DNA of 64,000 nt from Oxytricha trifallax (taxonomy: Eukaryota; Ciliophora; Spirotrichea; Sporadotrichida; Oxytrichidae). Shown in pieces: positions 62,192 through 64,000 of this stretch. The stretch spans positions 122,936 to 186,935 of the forward strand of contig ARYC01000233.1 of the NCBI GenBank assembly GCA_000711775.1. The letters run 5' to 3'. The notes beneath the pieces are model-generated. The model saw only the letters and a list, made by a program, of their open reading frames with translations. It was not told where the DNA came from and made no database searches. Position numbers and translations under genes: made by a program. Within the stretch, counting starts at the first letter, position 1; every line of letters begins with the position of its first letter.

Positions 62192-62482
62192 ATGGATGGA
62201 GAGTGGAATGTATATATTGTTTACTCCACTGAGGCAAAATACGGAGAGGTGCAATTAGAATACGTAGATTCAGAAGTGGCAATTACAACAAACTCAAAGC
62301 CCCTAGATTAACTAAACAATATCGATCAGGAAGCCCTTTAGTCAAGGTGCCATCTAATCTCCCTGAGCGAGGTGCAGAGGCAAGCCGATAAAGCTATACC
62401 AATCAACATGTTACAGTTAGCAAAGTACAGAATGACTATCGAGACCAGACGAAGAGAGGACCATGCTTTAGATGTCGTATGA
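62192..62482 (+). CDS. Small protein, about 95 aa, directly left of the transposon
   Basis: A clean reading frame with normal codon composition: it starts MDGEWNVYIVYSTEAKYGEV and continues VDSEVAITTNSKPLDQL, LISLSEVQRQADKAIPI and MLQLAKYRMTIETRRRED, ending HALDVV at TGA. One base beyond, the next frame reads YEEEIIEKEERANKETQ right up to the transposon end, so the original protein may have been longer, with a one-base deletion and the TBE insertion following. It has more G and C than its surroundings. No family recognised. It may be a host gene or a fragment interrupted by the TBE element. Confidence 0.5.
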
Positions 62483-62529
62483 GGAAGAGATCATTGAGAA
62501 AGAAGAGAGAGCAAACAAGGAAACCCAAT

Positions 62530-62546
62530 CAAAACCCCAAAACCCC
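62530..62546 (+). repeat. Terminal telomere-like end of the TBE inverted repeat
   Basis: CAAAACCCCAAAACCCC: two copies of C4A4-type telomere sequence at the very end of the element, directly next to the AAT target. The inverted partner is outside the window. Confidence 0.9.
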
Positions 62547-62779
62547 TTAGTGAGGTTTATAAGTGCTTTGATTTGTAGGGTATAGTTGGGGTCTTATTGG
62601 TTAGTAGAGAAAATGCAGGATTAATATGAATTTAATGTAAATTTAATGATTATTAGGTGATTTAACTCAAACGAATTTAATTTGCTTGTCTTTATTATAT
62701 CTCTTGAATCATGCTGTCTTTAGTGGTTCAAGCATGTCGTCTAATGATTATCTAGGATAGTGAGGAGCTCTTACTATTA

Positions 62780-64000
62780 TCATCTCTACTAAATTTCTAA
62801 TTTTTCGCTTAAATCTTCCTACTTTATATGTTTCTAAGCTAAGCTAATTGATTATTTTTCATGCTTTGTGCCAAAGTAAGACATACTTTCCATATCGCTC
62901 TCTAATATAATAGCAGCAACTGGCCATATATCCCATTATACTGAACCATTGGTCCACTTCTCTCTGATTGGAAAGTATCCAGGGGTTCCAAGAACCTTAG
63001 CTAAGGTTATATTTACTTAGCGTAATGCTCTATTGAAATCGATGACAACTACTTCTAAAGGGCATATGTTCAACATAACATTTTCAGGCTTCAAATCTCT
63101 ATGAACATATCAAATTCATGCAACTCTTTGATACCCTTTATCATATCTGATAGAATATCATTCAAATCATTTGGGTATCTGTTATGATATAAATAGTCTC
63201 TAAGAGTCATTTCAAATTTCTTTAGTCTAAGTGCGATGAAACCAAAGCCTAAAATAACCCCATCTAACTTTAGCAAATTCTTGCAGTCTCTTCTCTGTGC
63301 TTCTCTAAGAACCATATATTCGTTAGCGAATTCATTCTGGTACTGCTCATTCTTAATTAGATAGCTGAAAGGGTAAACCTTATATGCATACTTATCAACC
63401 ACAATGAGCTTTACTTTGTTAGGCACGCTTATATTCAAATAATTTTCAATGGAACTGCTAAGATCAACTGCATTCAATGCAGGAATATACATAGCTCTCT
63501 CTTAGAAACATGCTAAAAAGATATTTCCTGCAGGTTGATTCATTGTTTCAAATAGTTTCTGCTTCTTGAGCCTTTCCTGCTATTCTCTCTGAGACTCAAG
63601 AGTATTTGATTTTCTCTTTGCTGTTACTAGTTTTTGAGTATCTACATCTTAAATCAAGAACTCACTAAGGTGATGCTTTTGCATATGCCTTTTAACTTTA
63701 GCTGAGTGAGTATATGACTTCATGCATGTTGTGCACTTATACCTGCCATCTACCTTATCGTGCTTGAAATACACCTTAGGCTTTCCAGAATGTATCTCTT
63801 TTTAATGCCTTTACAAGCTTTATTCAGTTGAGAAAAAATTCTAGCACTCTTAACATTAAAATGTTTTTATTTTTTCAACTGGTATCTGTTCTTTTTCTTC
63901 CTCAATATAATCAATTTGAGTTTAAACTCCTATATCTGTCTTCTCCCTCTGGTTTATAATTTCTATGATAAAAACCTCTGCTTCAAACTCAAGAGCTCTA
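62780..64000 (-). CDS. TBE zinc-finger/kinase protein (57-kDa type), frameshifted, runs off right edge
   Basis: The reverse-strand frame enters from the right edge as ALEFEAEVFIIEIINQRE and contains two C2H2 zinc fingers: FQCQECQNFF...LQRHQKEIH (C-x2-C-x12-H-x4-H) and YKCTTCMKSY...VKRHMQKHH. A basic linker leads to a kinase domain: KVKLIVVDKYAYKVYPFSYL, NEYMVLREAQRRDCKNLLKL, LRDYLYHNRYPNDL and the catalytic loop HRDLKPENVML. Then come VVVIDFNRALR (a DFN in place of DFG) and GTPGYFPIREKW with WDIWPVAAIIL. A one-base loss at about 63105 breaks the frame just before HRDLKPEN, so this copy may be a pseudogene unless the assembly is wrong. The stop is at the complement of 62780-62782. The function in TBE is not known. 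Confidence 0.85.

Larger units (their letters stand above)
62527..64000. mobile_element. TBE: TBE-type germline transposon, left end and partial body
   Basis: AAT at 62527-62529 fits the ANT target of TBE elements. It is followed by the 17-base telomere-like terminus CAAAACCCCAAAACCCC (62530-62546) and TTAGTGAGGTTTATAAG, the start of the terminal inverted repeat. Known TBE elements are about 4 kb, have roughly 78-base inverted repeats starting with this sequence and carry three genes: a transposase, a 22-kDa protein and a 57-kDa zinc-finger kinase. The last is present here in reverse orientation. The other end, the transposase and the 22-kDa gene would lie to the right of the window. TBEs are removed from the somatic genome during development. 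Confidence 0.9.

Noticed and set aside
1..64000. Reading genes with the standard genetic code
   Set aside because: It breaks every recognisable family (PMS2, legumain, HSL, SIZ1) at TAA/TAG codons that align with Gln or variable positions; TGA alone ends them.
1..64000. CRISPR arrays, tRNA and rRNA genes, bacterial operons
   Set aside because: No regular repeat-spacer array, no cloverleaf or rRNA sequence recognised; all genes look eukaryotic with introns.
1..64000. Scrambled gene order
   Set aside because: In every gene I could follow, coding segments were in order and on one strand. Small local permutations cannot be excluded without the somatic sequence.

Overview
The window reads as germline (micronuclear) DNA of a spirotrich ciliate, most like Oxytricha/Sterkiella or a close stichotrich. 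Three lines of evidence agree. (1) Genes only make sense if TAA and TAG are glutamine and TGA is the only stop; with the standard code nearly every gene breaks into short pieces. (2) At 62530 there is a perfect telomere-like terminal sequence, CAAAACCCCAAAACCCC, next to an AAT target. It is followed by a reverse-strand reading frame with two C2H2 zinc fingers and a protein kinase domain, which is the layout known for TBE transposons of oxytrichids. (3) Several genes are cut by short AT-rich segments without GT..AG ends, flanked by direct repeats of 2-6 bases. Removing each segment plus one repeat restores the reading frame, sometimes inside a very conserved motif. These are internal eliminated sequences (IESs) with pointers. 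Ordinary GT..AG introns of about 35-70 bases (a few near 300) are also present.

Layout. 1-10.5 kb: the end of a reverse-strand gene, then four forward genes (a TPR-like protein, a large nucleoporin-like protein, two unrecognised). 10.6-15.8 kb: reverse genes for a hormone-sensitive-lipase-type hydrolase, a small ATP6AP2-like membrane protein and an unknown protein. 15.9-17.4 kb: a CHIP/STUB1-like TPR plus U-box ubiquitin ligase. 17.7-28.7 kb: reverse genes for a PMS2-type MutL endonuclease, an F-box-like protein, a long coiled-coil/IQ/ankyrin protein and a helical protein. 28.8-40.2 kb: a longin-like unknown, a legumain-type protease (reverse), an AAAP-like amino-acid transporter, an ABHD17/S33-type serine hydrolase and two unknowns. 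40.7-46.6 kb: a SIZ1-type SUMO ligase (PHD, PINIT, SP-RING, terminal SIM) diverging from a tandem CCCH zinc-finger protein. 47.5-55.3 kb: a voltage-sensor-like membrane protein, then reverse genes for an SPFH/band-7 protein, a Q/N-rich protein and a multi-pass membrane protein. 55.5-61.6 kb: two adjacent Q/N/S-rich genes that share a motif and look like tandem paralogues. 62-64 kb: a small gene followed directly by the TBE transposon, which runs off the right edge.

Genes are dense, on both strands, and not grouped by pathway; in the somatic nucleus each would probably sit on its own small chromosome. I saw no clear scrambling: coding segments follow each other in order and on one strand. Several frame changes lie at short homopolymers and may be assembly errors instead of IESs. 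Gene ends are firmer than internal exon borders, which are given only where I could work them out by reading.
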